Positions 38,997-48,557 of a stretch of 48,557 nt of DNA are shown here, piece by piece (position 1 is the stretch's first letter; each line of letters begins with the position of its first letter). Source of the stretch: Acidobacteriaceae bacterium. GTDB taxonomy: Bacteria > Acidobacteriota > Terriglobia > Terriglobales > Acidobacteriaceae. The stretch is from NCBI GenBank assembly GCA_003165075.1, contig PLSM01000178.1:1-48557 (forward strand), written 5' to 3'. Below the pieces are notes generated by a model, which was not told the origin of the DNA, searched no databases, and worked only from the letters and a program-made list of their open reading frames with translations. The translations under genes were made by a program, and so were the position numbers.

Positions 38997-41492
38997 TTAT
39001 AACTCGATCTTGACCGGCCAGGTTTTCCAAATGTCGGCGCAGTAATCGCGGATGGCTCGGTCAGACGAGAACTTGCCTATGCGTGCCACATTGAGGATCG
39101 ACATGCGAGTCCAACGGTCCTGGTCGCGATAGGCGGTACTCACCCGGTCCTGGCAATCGACATAAGACTGGTAGTCGGCCAGCAGCATGTATTCATCGCG
39201 ATGCAGCAGCGACTGAACAAGGGGTTCGAAGAGCGAGCGGTCGCCATGGGAGAACTCTCCGCCGCCCAGGGCATCGATAATCTCGTGCAGGTTGGGGTTG
39301 GCGTCGTAGTACGTGCGAGGGTCGTAGCCTTCGGCCTTCTTCTGCTCAACTTGCTGGGCGGTCAGTCCGAAGAGGAAAAAGTTGTCGGCGCCCACTTCCT
39401 CACGAATCTCGATGTTGGCGCCATCCAGGGTGCCGATGGTGAGCGCGCCGTTCATGGCGAACTTCATGTTGCCAGTTCCCGAGGCTTCCTTTCCGGCCAG
39501 CGAGATTTGCTCAGACAGGTCGGCGGCGGGATAGACCCGGTGGCCCAGTTTCACGTTGTAGTTGGGCAGAAAGACCACCTTGAGCCTTCCCCGCACACGC
39601 GGATCGGCGTCGATGACCTCGGCGACAGAGTGGATGAGCTTGATGATGAGTTTGGCCATGCGATAGCCGGGAGCGGCCTTGCCTCCGAAAAGGAAAGTCC
39701 GGGACTGGATATCCGCGTCCGGATCGCGCTGGAGGCGTTTCAGAAGCGTAAGAATATGCAGAACCTGCAAGTGCTGGCGTTTGTATTCGTGCAGGCGCTT
39801 GACCAACACATCGAACATCGACGCAGGATCGACGGTGACACCGAGGTGCTGCTCAATGTAGGCGGCCAGCAACTGCTTGTTGTGTTGCTTAATGGCCCTC
39901 CACTCACGGCAGAGCCCGGCGTCGTCGACTATCGGCTCCAGGCGGCGCAGCTTGTCCAGGTCGTGAATCCAGCCGGGGCCGAGACGCGCAGTCAGCAGGT
40001 GAGCCAGCCGGGGATTACTCAGCACCATCCAGCGGCGCGGGGTCACTCCGTTGGTCTTGTTGCTGAACTTCTCCGGTGTCAGTTCGTAAAAATCACGCAG
40101 CACACGGGTCTTAAGCAACTCAGTGTGCAGAGCGGCGACTCCATTAATGGAATGGCTGCCCAGAGCCGCCAGATGCGCCATGCGCACAAATCGCTGCCCA
40201 TTCTCGTCGATGAGCGAAAGCCTGCGTACGCGATCTTCGTCGCCGGGATACCGGGCACGCACATTGTCAAGGTGGCGGCTGTTGATCTCATCGATGATTT
40301 CAAGATGGCGAGGCAGCAAGGAGCCGAAGAGGCCCAGCGGCCACTGCTCCAGAGCCTCCGGCATCAGGGTGTGGTTGGTATAGGACATGGTATGCGTGGT
40401 TACATTCCACGCCGTCTCCCAGTTCAACCCGTGCTCGTCCACCAGCAGGCGCATCAGCTCCGCAACCGCGATAGCCGGGTGGGTGTCGTTCAATTGAACG
40501 GCGAAATTGCGATGCAGATCGGCCAGGGGCCGGTTCTGAGTTTTCTGGATGCGAAGGATATGCTGCAGCGAGCAGGAGACGAAGAAGAACTGCTGGACCA
40601 GCCGCAACTGCTTGCCCCGAATCTCTTCGTCGTTTGGGTAAAGGATCTTGGAAATGTTCTCTGACGACACCTTATCCGCGACTGCGCCGAAGAAATCTCC
40701 AGCGTTGAAGGTCTCAAAGTTGAATGACTCTACAGCCTGCGCGGACCATAGCCGCAACGTGTTCGCGGTGTTGGTACGATATCCCAGAATCGGCGTGTCG
40801 TGGGGAATTCCACGCACCAACTGCTGCGGAATCCAGCGCACGCGCACCTGCCCGTTCGCATCGGTGTACTTTTCGGTGCGGCCCCCCATCTTCACTTCAA
40901 ATGCATCTTCCGGCCGCTCCAGGGCCCAAGGATTGCCAAACCTGAGCCACTTGTCGGTGGTTTCCACTTGCCATCCATCACGGATTTCCTGATCGAAGAT
41001 GCCGTATTCGTAACGAATGCCGTATCCGATTGCAGGGATGTCCAGTGTGGCCAACGAATCCATGAAGCAGGAGGCCAACCGCCCCAGCCCGCCATTGCCC
41101 AGGCCCGGTTCCTGTTCCTGTTCAATCAGTGTGTCCAGGTCCAGGCCCAGCTTGAGCATGGCCTGCTCGGCTTCGTCGTAGATGCCGAGGTTGATGAGAT
41201 TGTTCGCCAGGTGTGGTCCAGTGAGAAACTCCGCAGAGAGATAGCAGACCACGCGCACATCCTGTGCCTGGTAGTTGAGCACGGTCTGTATCCATCGCTC
41301 CACGAGGCGGTCCCGCACGGTGTGCGCCAGAGCCATATAGAGGTCGTTGACTGTGGCCCGCTCACGCGACCGACCTTGCACGAAGAACAGGTTATCCAGA
41401 AAGGATTGTGCCAGGGCATCCACGCCGGATGCTGTTCTGTAGCCTTTCAATGAGGGCTCGGAGGGTAAGGGCGCGACGGCAGAAATGGTCAT
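38997..41492 (-). CDS. glgP: Glycogen/starch/maltodextrin phosphorylase
   Basis: An 831-residue GT35 phosphorylase that releases glucose 1-phosphate from alpha-1,4-glucan ends, using PLP. The length is that of bacterial GlgP. EQEPGLGNGGLGRLASCFMD is the glycine-rich signature near residue 130. FAVQLNDTHPAIAVAEL forms part of the active site. The PLP Lys lies in EASGTGNMKFAMNG, with TLDGANIEI just after. The start ATG is preceded by GAGGTGG. The gene appears monocistronic on the minus strand. It fits a glycogen-storing heterotroph and links polysaccharide turnover with the surrounding glycosidase genes. Confidence 0.95.
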   Translation of the reverse strand: MTISAVAPLPSEPSLKGYRTASGVDALAQSFLDNLFFVQGRSRERATVNDLYMALAHTVRDRLVERWIQTVLNYQAQDVRVVCYLSAEFLTGPHLANNLINLGIYDEAEQAMLKLGLDLDTLIEQEQEPGLGNGGLGRLASCFMDSLATLDIPAIGYGIRYEYGIFDQEIRDGWQVETTDKWLRFGNPWALERPEDAFEVKMGGRTEKYTDANGQVRVRWIPQQLVRGIPHDTPILGYRTNTANTLRLWSAQAVESFNFETFNAGDFFGAVADKVSSENISKILYPNDEEIRGKQLRLVQQFFFVSCSLQHILRIQKTQNRPLADLHRNFAVQLNDTHPAIAVAELMRLLVDEHGLNWETAWNVTTHTMSYTNHTLMPEALEQWPLGLFGSLLPRHLEIIDEINSRHLDNVRARYPGDEDRVRRLSLIDENGQRFVRMAHLAALGSHSINGVAALHTELLKTRVLRDFYELTPEKFSNKTNGVTPRRWMVLSNPRLAHLLTARLGPGWIHDLDKLRRLEPIVDDAGLCREWRAIKQHNKQLLAAYIEQHLGVTVDPASMFDVLVKRLHEYKRQHLQVLHILTLLKRLQRDPDADIQSRTFLFGGKAAPGYRMAKLIIKLIHSVAEVIDADPRVRGRLKVVFLPNYNVKLGHRVYPAADLSEQISLAGKEASGTGNMKFAMNGALTIGTLDGANIEIREEVGADNFFLFGLTAQQVEQKKAEGYDPRTYYDANPNLHEIIDALGGGEFSHGDRSLFEPLVQSLLHRDEYMLLADYQSYVDCQDRVSTAYRDQDRWTRMSILNVARIGKFSSDRAIRDYCADIWKTWPVKIEL

Positions 41493-42201
41493 GATCCACC
41501 TCTAGCTATGGGCAGAAATTTCGGCAGGTGAGCCGGTATCCACCACCTTACTCCGGTCCGGAATGGACAGGTGAATGCCGCGTCAACAAACAGGAATGCG
41601 CTTTCCCATTCTCGTCCTCGGATGCAATTCCGGAAACGCGGCAAGAATCTAACCCGCGGCTTCCCACTTTGCACCGGCTTCGATGATAGTGCGCTACCGA
41701 TGGTGAGTTGGGACGGTCAGGCGCAGGTGCAGCGGGCTGAAAAGCCGAATTTTCTGTGGGCTTGCAAGGGCACTTTAATTGTCGTTTTTTGGACAATTCA
41801 CATCGCCGCGACACCTGGAAATCGGCCGGGCACAGACGGCGTTGGGTGGGTTCTCGTCTGTTTGACATGTCCGATTGCGTTTGCCGGCAAACACCCGCTT
41901 AGTTTCTACCTGGTCCCGGTTGTGAATGCTGCCACGTTTGCCTTGGTTGCTGCAGGCGTGGAAACCACTCGGGAGCATTGCCACTTTCACTCGATTTCGA
42001 GCTGACTCCATTACCGGAGCGCCGGGCAGCTTGGCGGCGAGGGCGGTTCGGGGTATACTGAAGATTCGGCAAGCCGAGGGGTGGTGTGTCTTTGTGCGCC
42101 CCGATGGGCGTTCCGGCATTGCAGCCGGTAAAGGCGCCACGGAATGGACGCCTGAAGTAGGCCTCGGCGACACGAAACACAAAAGGATCTGGAGTTTAGC
42201 G
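41493..42201. other. Divergent region between glgP and rpmB
   Basis: About 710 bases. Open frames inside it lack ribosome sites and read as random sequence. It holds a good sigma-70 promoter pointing at rpmB (42031-42059), giving a leader of roughly 135 bases. No known ribosomal leader RNA was recognised. Confidence 0.45.
42031..42059 (+). promoter_or_regulatory. Putative sigma-70 promoter of rpmB
   Basis: TTGGCG (42031-42036), exactly 17 bases, then TATACT (42054-42059): four and five matches to the -35 and -10 consensus. It lies 142 bases upstream of the rpmB ATG. Confidence 0.55.
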
Positions 42202-42390
42202 ATGGCACAGGTATGCGATATTTGCGGCAAGGGACCGCAGTTTGGCAATAACATCTCACACGCGCACAACATCACGCGGCGGCGCTGGAACGTGAACCTG
42301 CAGGCGGTAAAGGCGCTGGTGAACGGATCGGCAAAGCGGATTCGCGTGTGCACCAGCTGCATCAAGGCCGGCAAGATCGCCAAGGCGTAA
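42202..42390 (+). CDS. rpmB: 50S ribosomal protein L28
   Basis: A 62-residue L28. It starts [20 protein letters not shown], the universal beginning of the family, continues with [13 protein letters not shown], and ends with [13 protein letters not shown]. The CDIC and CTSC pairs show this is the zinc-binding (C+) form. ATG 42202 has GGAG 9 bases upstream; longer frames reaching 41926 are not used. It is transcribed alone, with its own promoter and a strong bidirectional terminator 70 bases beyond the stop. Confidence 0.95.
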   Translation: MAQVCDICGKGPQFGNNISHAHNITRRRWNVNLQAVKALVNGSAKRIRVCTSCIKAGKIAKA

Positions 42391-42459
42391 GAGGCGACCC
42401 TCCCATCCCGACTGCTTAATGCGGTGAGGATCGGGCATCCGGAAAGATCAGAATTGACG

Positions 42460-42489
42460 AAAACCCCGTCCTCATGAGGACGGGGTTTT
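42460..42489. terminator. Bidirectional intrinsic terminator (rpmB / msrB)
   Basis: A 30-base perfect palindrome: AAAACCCCGTCCTCA followed by its reverse complement. The A-run on one side and T-run on the other make it work in both directions, ending rpmB on the plus strand and msrB on the minus strand. Confidence 0.93.
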
Positions 42490-42518
42490 GTTGTGCTCGG
42501 GAAGCCCTGTGGAACGTG

Positions 42519-42947
42519 TTACGGTTTCTGGCGCTCGAAGGTAAGCGAGGCGGAGTTGATGCAGTAGCGCAGGCCGGTGGGGCGGGGTCCGTCAGGGAAA
42601 ACGTGGCCCAGGTGGCCGCCACAGCGGGCGCAAGTGACTTCGACGCGGCGCATGCCCCAGCTCTGGTCCTCGTGCTCCTCAACGGCAGCGGACCCGGCAG
42701 GCAGCGTAAAGCTGGGCCAGCCGCAGCCGGAGTCGAATTTGGCCCCGCTCAGGAACAGCAATGCTCCGCAGCCGGCGCAGTGGTAGTTTCCGGTGTCGTG
42801 ATTCTCAGTCAAAATGCCGGTGAACGCGCGCTCGGTCCCCTTTTGACGCAGGACGTCATACTGCTCCGGGGTAAGCGCCGCGCGCCACTCGGCGTCGCTG
42901 CGGATTACCTTCCCGGGCGTATCGGTTTTTATGGGTGCATCGCTCAT
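42519..42947 (-). CDS. msrB: Peptide-methionine (R)-S-oxide reductase
   Basis: A 142-residue MsrB, which reduces methionine-R-sulfoxide in proteins. Two zinc CxxC pairs are present (CAGC and CARC), along with [23 protein letters not shown] and the catalytic Cys in RYCINSASL. There is no signal peptide, so it is cytoplasmic. ATG 42947 follows a perfect AGGAGG; the 32-residue extension from 43043 runs into ridA and is not used. It lies downstream of ridA on the same strand with a 73-base gap and ends at the shared terminator. Confidence 0.95.
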   Translation of the reverse strand: MSDAPIKTDTPGKVIRSDAEWRAALTPEQYDVLRQKGTERAFTGILTENHDTGNYHCAGCGALLFLSGAKFDSGCGWPSFTLPAGSAAVEEHEDQSWGMRRVEVTCARCGGHLGHVFPDGPRPTGLRYCINSASLTFERQKP

Positions 42948-43020
42948 AGGGGCCTCCTGAAACTGCGAAACATAGATTGGATGCGCGCGGCCCAGGGGAA
43001 GATACGGCCGGCGCATATCG

Positions 43021-43410
43021 TCACACTTCGGCGACCAATTCAATCTCTACCAGCACGTCCTTGGGCAGGCGGGAGACTTCAACCGTGGTGCGGGCGGGCG
43101 GCGTCACGCCGGGCGAGGCAAGATACGCGCCATAGACCGCATTCATGGCGGAAAAATCATTAAAATCCTTTAGAAAAACAGTGGTCTTCACGGCCTTGTC
43201 GAGGCTGGAGCCGGCGGCTTCAACGATGGCCTTGAGGTTCTCAAGCACGCGGGTGGTCTGCTCCGCAATGCCGCTGGCCACAACGCGCTGGGTCTCGGGG
43301 TCCAGAGGGATCTGGCCGGCAGTGAAAACCAGGTTGCCAACCCGGATAGCCTGCGAATAGGGACCGATGGCGGCGGGCGCCGAAGGAGTGGCGATGACGG
43401 TTTTGCTCAT
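43021..43410 (-). CDS. ridA: RidA family reactive imine/enamine deaminase
   Basis: A 129-residue YjgF/YER057c/UK114 protein that hydrolyses reactive 2-aminoacrylate-type intermediates to keto acids and ammonia. Typical blocks are [20 protein letters not shown] at the N terminus and [20 protein letters not shown] at the C terminus, with the substrate-binding Arg retained. The length is standard for a homotrimer subunit. It is 44 bases downstream of the DUF1761 gene on the same strand. The ribosome site is modest (CAGGGC). Confidence 0.93.
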   Translation of the reverse strand: MSKTVIATPSAPAAIGPYSQAIRVGNLVFTAGQIPLDPETQRVVASGIAEQTTRVLENLKAIVEAAGSSLDKAVKTTVFLKDFNDFSAMNAVYGAYLASPGVTPPARTTVEVSRLPKDVLVEIELVAEV

Positions 43411-43454
43411 GCCCTGATTGTAGCGAGATACGCCCTGCGGACCAACGCCGGAAA

Positions 43455-43862
43455 TCAGTGCCAGACTGCCAACAGGCCCCCGCAGAGGAGCAACCCGACC
43501 AGCCAGTAGCCGTTGTTGATCGCGAAGAGCTTGAAGGGGCGCCTCTCGTAGATGCCCTGGGGAAAGTTGGGCGCGGCAAAGAACCCCAGCCAGACGATAC
43601 AGCCGATAAAGGCTCCCATGCCAAACGACTCTGCGCCCGACCAGAGCACCATATGCGCCAGCACAAACGACAGCAGCAGGTCACCGATAAACGACGAGAT
43701 CATGCCGGGGACAATGCCCTTCTTGCCTTTGTCCGGATGAACGCCGAGCAGGGCCATCCATGGCTTGGAAAAGAGCGGCGGCGAGTACCAGGCCGCGCCC
43801 AGAACCCAGAGGATCAGCGCTGAAACGATCACGGCGAGGTGATTGAAGTGCAGATGATGCAT
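43455..43862 (-). CDS. DUF1761-type small membrane protein
   Basis: A 135-residue hydrophobic protein with about four membrane helices. It starts [20 protein letters not shown], with [14 protein letters not shown] right after; this beginning and the later [19 protein letters not shown] stretch are typical of the DUF1761 family. AAGGAGG precedes the ATG at ideal spacing. It leads a minus-strand run with ridA and msrB. Function is unknown in this family. Confidence 0.85.
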   Translation of the reverse strand: MHHLHFNHLAVIVSALILWVLGAAWYSPPLFSKPWMALLGVHPDKGKKGIVPGMISSFIGDLLLSFVLAHMVLWSGAESFGMGAFIGCIVWLGFFAAPNFPQGIYERRPFKLFAINNGYWLVGLLLCGGLLAVWH

Positions 43863-44265
43863 GGAACCTCCTTGGCAGACGGGTGTTCAATGCCGCGCGG
43901 CGAAGGGCTCAAGATCCGGGGGAGATGCGACGAGAAACGGCCGCCTGCGCTCCTGGCCCCTGGTTCCGAACTCCGCCCGGACGTCGTAGGGGAAAAGCAC
44001 GTAGGCTCCGCCATTGGACACAGCTTCAATTCTGGCATCGAAGTTGTATTTCCTCATGTCTGCGCCGACTCAGTAAATGGGCCCCACGGGGCTTTGGGGT
44101 GGAACTAATTTCCCACATGCGCGCGAGAAAGTGCAAGCGGCTAACTGCCGGTGCGGGCAGCGAAGGGATATACAGACATCCCACCCTTCCGGTGCTTCCG
44201 CAGGTTGAGCGGAGCCGGGAGGATGGGATGACGTACAGAAACGAGAATTAGCTGAGAAACTCGAC
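43863..44265. other. Intergenic region between osmC-like and DUF1761 genes
   Basis: About 400 bases without a convincing gene. A short minus-strand frame overlapping the DUF1761 start reads as random sequence. A promoter for the DUF1761-ridA-msrB run should lie here but was not pinpointed. Confidence 0.35.
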
Positions 44266-44697
44266 TTAGACCAGCTTGGCGTCGAGCACGATTTCGGTAT
44301 TGTTGGCGAAGAGCTTGGAGATGGGGCAACCGCCCTTGGCGTCGGCGGCGGCCTTGTCAAAGACTTCCTTTGTGGCGCCGGGAACGCTGGCCGTGGTGGT
44401 GAGCGCGATGCGGGTGATGGCGAAACCACCATCGACCTTGGCCAAGGTAACGGCCGCTTGCGTTTCGATCCTGGTCGGGGTCAGTCCGGCTCCGCCCAAC
44501 TGGGCACCCAAGGCCATGGAGAAACAGCTGGCATGCGCCGCCGCAATCAATTCCTCGGGAGTGGTGCCGGTGTCGGCGCCCTCAAATCGCGTCGCGAAGG
44601 AGTACTTCGCGTTTTCCAGCACGCCCGTGACCGTCGAGATCGTGCCCTTGCCTTCCTTTAATGAACCTGTCCAAACCGCACTTGCCTTGCTTGCCAT
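44266..44697 (-). CDS. OsmC family peroxiredoxin
   Basis: A 143-residue OsmC-type thiol peroxidase that reduces organic hydroperoxides in the cytoplasm. The two redox Cys residues are in AAHASCFSMAL and GGCPISKLF. It starts ASKASAVWTGSLKEGKGT and has TTPEELIAAAHASC, both OsmC rather than Ohr features. AAGGAGGGATC precedes the ATG. It stands alone on the minus strand, divergent from the small cysteine-rich gene. Confidence 0.92.
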   Translation of the reverse strand: MASKASAVWTGSLKEGKGTISTVTGVLENAKYSFATRFEGADTGTTPEELIAAAHASCFSMALGAQLGGAGLTPTRIETQAAVTLAKVDGGFAITRIALTTTASVPGATKEVFDKAAADAKGGCPISKLFANNTEIVLDAKLV

Positions 44698-44945
44698 GAT
44701 CCCTCCTTGGGAGTTCCAGTTTCTGGTGGACTTTCTGAAATCTTGTGCGCCGCCGCAGGGGAAATAAAGCCGGCGCTAGGGAGTTGATGCTTGAGGCACC
44801 TGCCGGGATGCCATGGGGCAGGCCACCCCTTCTCCATGCTAATCTCTCCTGCATGCTGCCGCATCGGCCCCAGGCCTTTGACCCCGATTTTGTGCCCGAT
44901 GTCTCACAAAGTGGTGCGGCCTGCCCAGACGCGGAGGAGGCACCC

Positions 44946-45059
44946 GTGGAACACCACTGCCAGGTGTGCCCCACATGCGGCCATCGGCTCACCGGACATC
45001 ATTGCAAGCTGGTCTGCACCTGCTGCGGCTACTACCTGAGCTGTTCGGACTACTACTGA
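44946..45059 (+). CDS. Small cysteine-rich, zinc-ribbon-like protein (37 aa)
   Basis: A 37-residue protein starting at GTG 44946, with GAGGAGG 6 bases upstream. It has Cys pairs [15 protein letters not shown] and a final LSCSDYY, spaced like a small zinc ribbon ([17 protein letters not shown]). I recall similar short conserved proteins with a [15 protein letters not shown] end in acidobacteria, but this is from memory. A longer reading from ATG 44853 (68 aa) is possible but has no ribosome site. It may bind DNA, RNA or protein; no function is known to me. It is convergent with mutY. Confidence 0.6.
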   Translation: MEHHCQVCPTCGHRLTGHHCKLVCTCCGYYLSCSDYY

Positions 45060-45128
45060 GGGCGGCGCGTCCGGCGGCTGGGTGCGTGCAGATCCAGAGA
45101 GCGGCCGGGATTTTTTTGGCGCAGATGC

Positions 45129-46226
45129 TTAAGCATCGTTCTCATCGGGAAGCGGGGGAGTGATCTCCACCGGAGCCTTGGGCAACAGGTGAGCACGGTC
45201 GAGCACTTTGCGGGTGAGTCCGGTGAGCGCCATTCCGGTGGCCAGGTTGAGTGAAACCCAGCGGCGCTCGCCCGCGGTCACGGTGAGAGCCTCCACATCC
45301 TCTTCAGCCACAGTGCGGATGCGCACGTAGTAATTGACCTGCATGATGGCGTGGCGCAGGGTCATGCACAGGTCCTGTTCCGGCACCCGGGACTCGCGCA
45401 GACCGGGCAGTTCCCACATGCCCGGCATGACGGTTTGCGTCTCCGGGCGCTGCTCCAGCAGAACCTCCCGGTTATTGAGGCCGGGCAAACGGCCGGTGCG
45501 CACGGCAAGTGCGCGGGCCACTTCCTTGCTGAGCATGCGCGGGCGTGTGGGCGTTTTGTGTTCGCCGCGGGTGCGACACAAAGCTGCGAGCGGGCACATC
45601 AGGCATTGCGGGTTGCGCGGAGCGCAGAGGGTGGCACCCAACTCCATGAGCGCCTGGTTGAAGTCGCCCGGCCGTCCGGGATCCAGAAGCTCGTTCGCAA
45701 GCCCCTCCACTTTGTGCCGAATTGCGGCGCCACCGGTGCGGCCGGCCGCATCCCAGCCCTGCAAGCGGCACGCAACGCGCTCCACGTTTCCATCCACCAC
45801 GGCCACGCGCTCGCCGTGGGCGATGCTGGCGATGGCAGCCGCGGTGTAGGCACCGATGCCGGGCAGCTCGCGCAGTTCGGCAGCCGAAGCAGGCAGGTTG
45901 CCCTGGGCGTGGCTGGCCACAAACTTCGCGGCTTTCTGCAACATGCGAGCGCGGCGATAGTAGCCCAGCCCGCTCCACAGGCCCAGCACCACCTGCTCCG
46001 GAGCCAGAGCCAGCGAGCCGAGGGTGGGGAATCGCTCAAGAAACTCCTTGTAGCGCTCAATGACCACGGCCACACGCGTTTGCTGCAGCATGACCTCAGA
46101 AACCCAGATGGCATAGGGATCACGGCTGCGCCGCCAGGGCAGGTCGCGCTGGTTGCGCTCATACCACTCCAGCAGCCGGGCGCGCAGCTGGACGACCTCC
46201 TCCGGTTCACGGTTCACCATGGCCAT
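45129..46226 (-). CDS. mutY: A/G-specific adenine glycosylase
   Basis: A 365-residue MutY, which removes adenine mispaired with 8-oxoguanine. SEVMLQQTRVAVV contains the catalytic Glu. LPGIGAYTAAAIASIA is the helix-hairpin-helix. VAVVDGNVERVACR holds the catalytic Asp. CAPRNPQCLMCPLAALC gives the four Cys of the [4Fe-4S] cluster. The C-terminal NUDIX-like 8-oxoG recognition domain includes MPGMWELPGLRE. I use ATG 46226; a GTG two codons earlier and an ATG two codons later are alternatives, none with a clear ribosome site. It lies 160 bases downstream of alaS on the same strand. Confidence 0.95.
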   Translation of the reverse strand: MAMVNREPEEVVQLRARLLEWYERNQRDLPWRRSRDPYAIWVSEVMLQQTRVAVVIERYKEFLERFPTLGSLALAPEQVVLGLWSGLGYYRRARMLQKAAKFVASHAQGNLPASAAELRELPGIGAYTAAAIASIAHGERVAVVDGNVERVACRLQGWDAAGRTGGAAIRHKVEGLANELLDPGRPGDFNQALMELGATLCAPRNPQCLMCPLAALCRTRGEHKTPTRPRMLSKEVARALAVRTGRLPGLNNREVLLEQRPETQTVMPGMWELPGLRESRVPEQDLCMTLRHAIMQVNYYVRIRTVAEEDVEALTVTAGERRWVSLNLATGMALTGLTRKVLDRAHLLPKAPVEITPPLPDENDA

Positions 46227-46388
46227 TGGCACAGATTACGTCATTCTCGAGGGCCCGTGCCGGCTGACGTAACTGAATCCCCCGGACTCCAAGTCCACAG
46301 CAGCTGCGAAGACCTTTCGCTGGAGCCCCGGCAAGAGAAGCGCCATTCAAGAACTATTGTTTTGGGGTAGAGCAATCATGAAACCGAT

Positions 46389-48557
46389 TCAGCCCAGCAA
46401 CTCCGCCACGATGACGGGCGCGGCGTGGAGCGCGGCGTCAATCTGCGCCTGGTCCTTGCCGCCGGCCTCGGCGATCTCGGGCTTGCCGCCGCCGGAGCCG
46501 CCGACGTGTTTGGCCACCGCACCGACCAGCTTGCCGGCCTGAATCCGTTTGGTCAGGCCCGGCGTAACCCCGGCGATGAGAGCGACCTTGCCCTCCGGCT
46601 GTGCCGAAGCCAGTATCACCACGCCTTCGCCCAACTTCTGCTTCAAGTTATCGACCAGAGTCCGCAACTGGCCGCGCTCCAGGTTATCGGCGCGGTGCAC
46701 CAGCACCTTTACACCCTTGATCTCGGTGGCACGACCCACCGCCTCATCCAACCCGACAGCCGCGGACTTCATGCGGGCTTCTTCAAGTTCGCGGCGCAGG
46801 CGCTTGAGTTCGTCTTCCTGGCTGCTTAATTTGCCACGGAAGGATTCCAAGAGGCTGCCCCCCGCAGCGGGAGCGACTTGCGCAGCGAGTTGGGCTACGG
46901 CAAAATCCTGGCGGAAGGCATCGAGGGCGCCCAGGCCGCTGACAGCTTCTACGCGGCGCACGCCGGAAGAGACGGAGCCCTCGCTGACAATCTTCACCAA
47001 GCCGATTTCGCCGGTGGCAGAAGTGTGCGTGCCCCCACATAATTCCGTGGAGAAACCGTCTGACAACTTCACCACACGCACCTTGTCGCCGTACTTTTCG
47101 CCGAACAGCGCCATGGCGTGGTACTCGTTCACAGCCACGTCAATGGGCACGTCTTCCAATGTCTCCACGCGCGCATTGCCGAGCACTTCACGGTTGACGA
47201 TGGACTCGATCTCTTCCAACTCCTCGTCGGCCACCTGCGCAAAGTGGGAGAAGTCAAAGCGCAGCCGCGTGGGCTCAACCAGCGAGCCTGCCTGCTTGAC
47301 ATGGGTGCCAAGCACCTGGCGCAGCGCGGCGTGGAGCAGGTGCGTGCCGGTGTGATTGCGGCGGATTGCGTCGCGGCGGACGCCGTCGACAACAGTGCTC
47401 ACATGGTCGCCCACAGCGAGCGGTTGCTTCAGCAGGGCCTTGTGGGCACGCACGCCCTGCACGGGCAGAACGCAGCCAAGGATCTCTGCAACAGTGGAAT
47501 TTCCATCTGAAGCGAGGAAAAAACCGGTGTCGCCGAGTTGGCCGCCGGAGTCGCCGTAAAAGCTGGTGTGATCTAGCACGACATCCACCTGCTCGCCCGC
47601 TGCGGCTGCGGGAACACCTGCGCCGTTCTTGACGATGGCAAGGACTTCGCAATTGTTCGAGTTGAGTTGCCGGTAGCCCTCGAAGGTGGTTTTGGGCAGA
47701 TCGCGGAAGGCGGGGCTGGCGGTCTTCTGGCTGCCGCCTTTCCAGGAGGCACGGGCGCGGGCTTGCTCCTCCGCACGGGCCTTCTCAAAGCCTTTCTCGT
47801 CGAATTTGACTCCTGCGTCGCGAGCCGCATCGACCATGAAGTCGAGCGGCAGGCCGAAGGTCTCATATAGATGAAAGGCCTTGTCCCCCGTGAAATCTCC
47901 TTTCAGCTCTTCATCCAGGCGGGTCAGGCCGATCTTGAGCACCCGGTCGAACTGCTTCTCCTCCGCTTCAACTACTTTGGCCACACGTGCGGCGGAGTCG
48001 ATCAGGTCGGGGTACGCACCCTGCATCTCGTCGCGGACCGCATTGACCATCTCGTAAAGGAAAGGTTGCTCCTGGCCCAGGAGGCGACCGTGGCGGATTC
48101 CGCGGCGGAGAATCTTGCGCAACACATAGCCGCGGCCTTCGTTGGAGGGCAGCACCCCGTCATTGATAAGGAACGTAGCTGCGCGGGCGTGGTCGGCGAT
48201 GATGCGAAGGCTGGCGTTGGCGAGGTCGTTCGGAGCTCCCGTCAATTCTGCGGCACGCTTGATGAGAGGCGTGAACAGGTCCGTCTCGAAGTTGGAGAGC
48301 TTGCCTTGCAGCACGGCGGCCACGCGCTCGAGGCCCATGCCGGTGTCGATGGAGGGCTTGGGCAACGGAGCGAGCTTGTAGCCGGTGGTTTTGCCGGCCG
48401 CGTCGACGATGGCGGAGCGGTCGAACTGCATGAAGACGAGGTTCCAGATTTCGACATAGCGGGCGTCGTCCTGGCCGAAGGGCAAATCCTTGCCGGTCTC
48501 CGAGGCCTCAATGCCCATGTCATAGAAGATCTCAGAGCAGGGGCCGCAGGGGCCGGT
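46389..48557 (-). CDS. alaS: Alanyl-tRNA synthetase, C-terminal 723 codons (5' end outside window)
   Basis: The frame is open to the window edge, where [13 protein letters not shown], an AlaRS catalytic-domain motif, is read. What remains includes the end of the class II aminoacylation domain ([18 protein letters not shown]) and the tRNA-recognition helical domain. The editing domain has [16 protein letters not shown] and [15 protein letters not shown] (His/Cys zinc site). The C-Ala domain ends with [15 protein letters not shown]. About 150-160 N-terminal residues are missing beyond the edge. The protein charges tRNA-Ala and clears mischarged Ser/Gly. It is upstream of mutY on the same strand. 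Confidence 0.95.
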   Translation of the reverse strand, partial: TGPCGPCSEIFYDMGIEASETGKDLPFGQDDARYVEIWNLVFMQFDRSAIVDAAGKTTGYKLAPLPKPSIDTGMGLERVAAVLQGKLSNFETDLFTPLIKRAAELTGAPNDLANASLRIIADHARAATFLINDGVLPSNEGRGYVLRKILRRGIRHGRLLGQEQPFLYEMVNAVRDEMQGAYPDLIDSAARVAKVVEAEEKQFDRVLKIGLTRLDEELKGDFTGDKAFHLYETFGLPLDFMVDAARDAGVKFDEKGFEKARAEEQARARASWKGGSQKTASPAFRDLPKTTFEGYRQLNSNNCEVLAIVKNGAGVPAAAAGEQVDVVLDHTSFYGDSGGQLGDTGFFLASDGNSTVAEILGCVLPVQGVRAHKALLKQPLAVGDHVSTVVDGVRRDAIRRNHTGTHLLHAALRQVLGTHVKQAGSLVEPTRLRFDFSHFAQVADEELEEIESIVNREVLGNARVETLEDVPIDVAVNEYHAMALFGEKYGDKVRVVKLSDGFSTELCGGTHTSATGEIGLVKIVSEGSVSSGVRRVEAVSGLGALDAFRQDFAVAQLAAQVAPAAGGSLLESFRGKLSSQEDELKRLRRELEEARMKSAAVGLDEAVGRATEIKGVKVLVHRADNLERGQLRTLVDNLKQKLGEGVVILASAQPEGKVALIAGVTPGLTKRIQAGKLVGAVAKHVGGSGGGKPEIAEAGGKDQAQIDAALHAAPVIVAELLG

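Noticed and set aside
41571..42005. 144-codon plus-strand frame upstream of rpmB
   Set aside because: No ribosome site, improbable composition, and it ends ahead of the rpmB promoter region without protein signatures.

Overview
The window looks like a chromosomal segment of a Gram-negative, saccharolytic bacterium, most probably an acidobacterium of the Terriglobia/Acidobacteriaceae type. That placement is an inference. It rests on several large exported glycoside hydrolases with Tat-type signals, a CMP-Kdo synthetase, frequent GTG/TTG starts behind strong Shine-Dalgarno sequences, and a G-rich intergenic element of a style I associate with that group. No rRNA, tRNA, CRISPR array or intact insertion sequence was seen.

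Layout. At 1-1482 (minus) are the start of a 2-oxoacid:ferredoxin oxidoreductase ferredoxin subunit and an acetyl-CoA hydrolase/CoA-transferase family gene. From 2612 to 7286 (minus) lie a GH106-type rhamnosidase-like enzyme and a UroD/MtaA-like zinc methyltransferase. They are divergent from a GH38 alpha-mannosidase (7609-10179). From 10409 to 17219 a tight plus-strand transcription unit encodes a TIM-barrel isomerase, a DHDPS/NAL-type aldolase, KdsB, an unfamiliar conserved protein interrupted by an in-frame TAG, an MFS carrier and an exported thioredoxin-fold/BNR-sialidase fusion. An APC permease follows.

The most unusual region is 19530-25044. Two adjacent paralogues share a gapless ~250-residue N-terminal module (coiled coil, J-domain-like helices, coiled coil) but carry unrelated C-terminal halves. 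The first ends in a long array of WG repeats. The second ends in five domains that read as DNA polymerase III beta-clamp folds (D2-D3 followed by a D1/D2-like domain, D2 and D3). The first has lost the HPD motif of the J domain (HQG) and the second keeps it. Both starts are preceded at the same distance by the same 11-bp sequence. I regard this pair as the best candidate for an undescribed system.

From 25251 to 29071 (minus) a CobW-type GTPase overlaps a GH116 glucosylceramidase-like enzyme. From 29342 to 33270 (plus) a phosphotransferase, a divergent enolase paralogue, a 52-codon small ORF and a sugar-porter MFS carrier form an overlapping unit, followed by a nitroreductase. From 34102 to 41492 come a PilZ protein, a lipoprotein alpha/beta hydrolase, a GH36/melibiase-like enzyme, a homocysteine S-methyltransferase and glycogen phosphorylase. 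The remainder (42202-48557) is housekeeping: L28, MsrB, RidA, a DUF1761 membrane protein, OsmC, a small cysteine-rich protein, MutY and the C-terminal part of AlaRS.

Taken together, the accessory half suggests uptake and stripping of complex glycans (rhamnose, mannose, glucose and galactose linkages), intracellular conversion of unusual sugars or sugar acids, and one possible chaperone/clamp-based system of unknown purpose.
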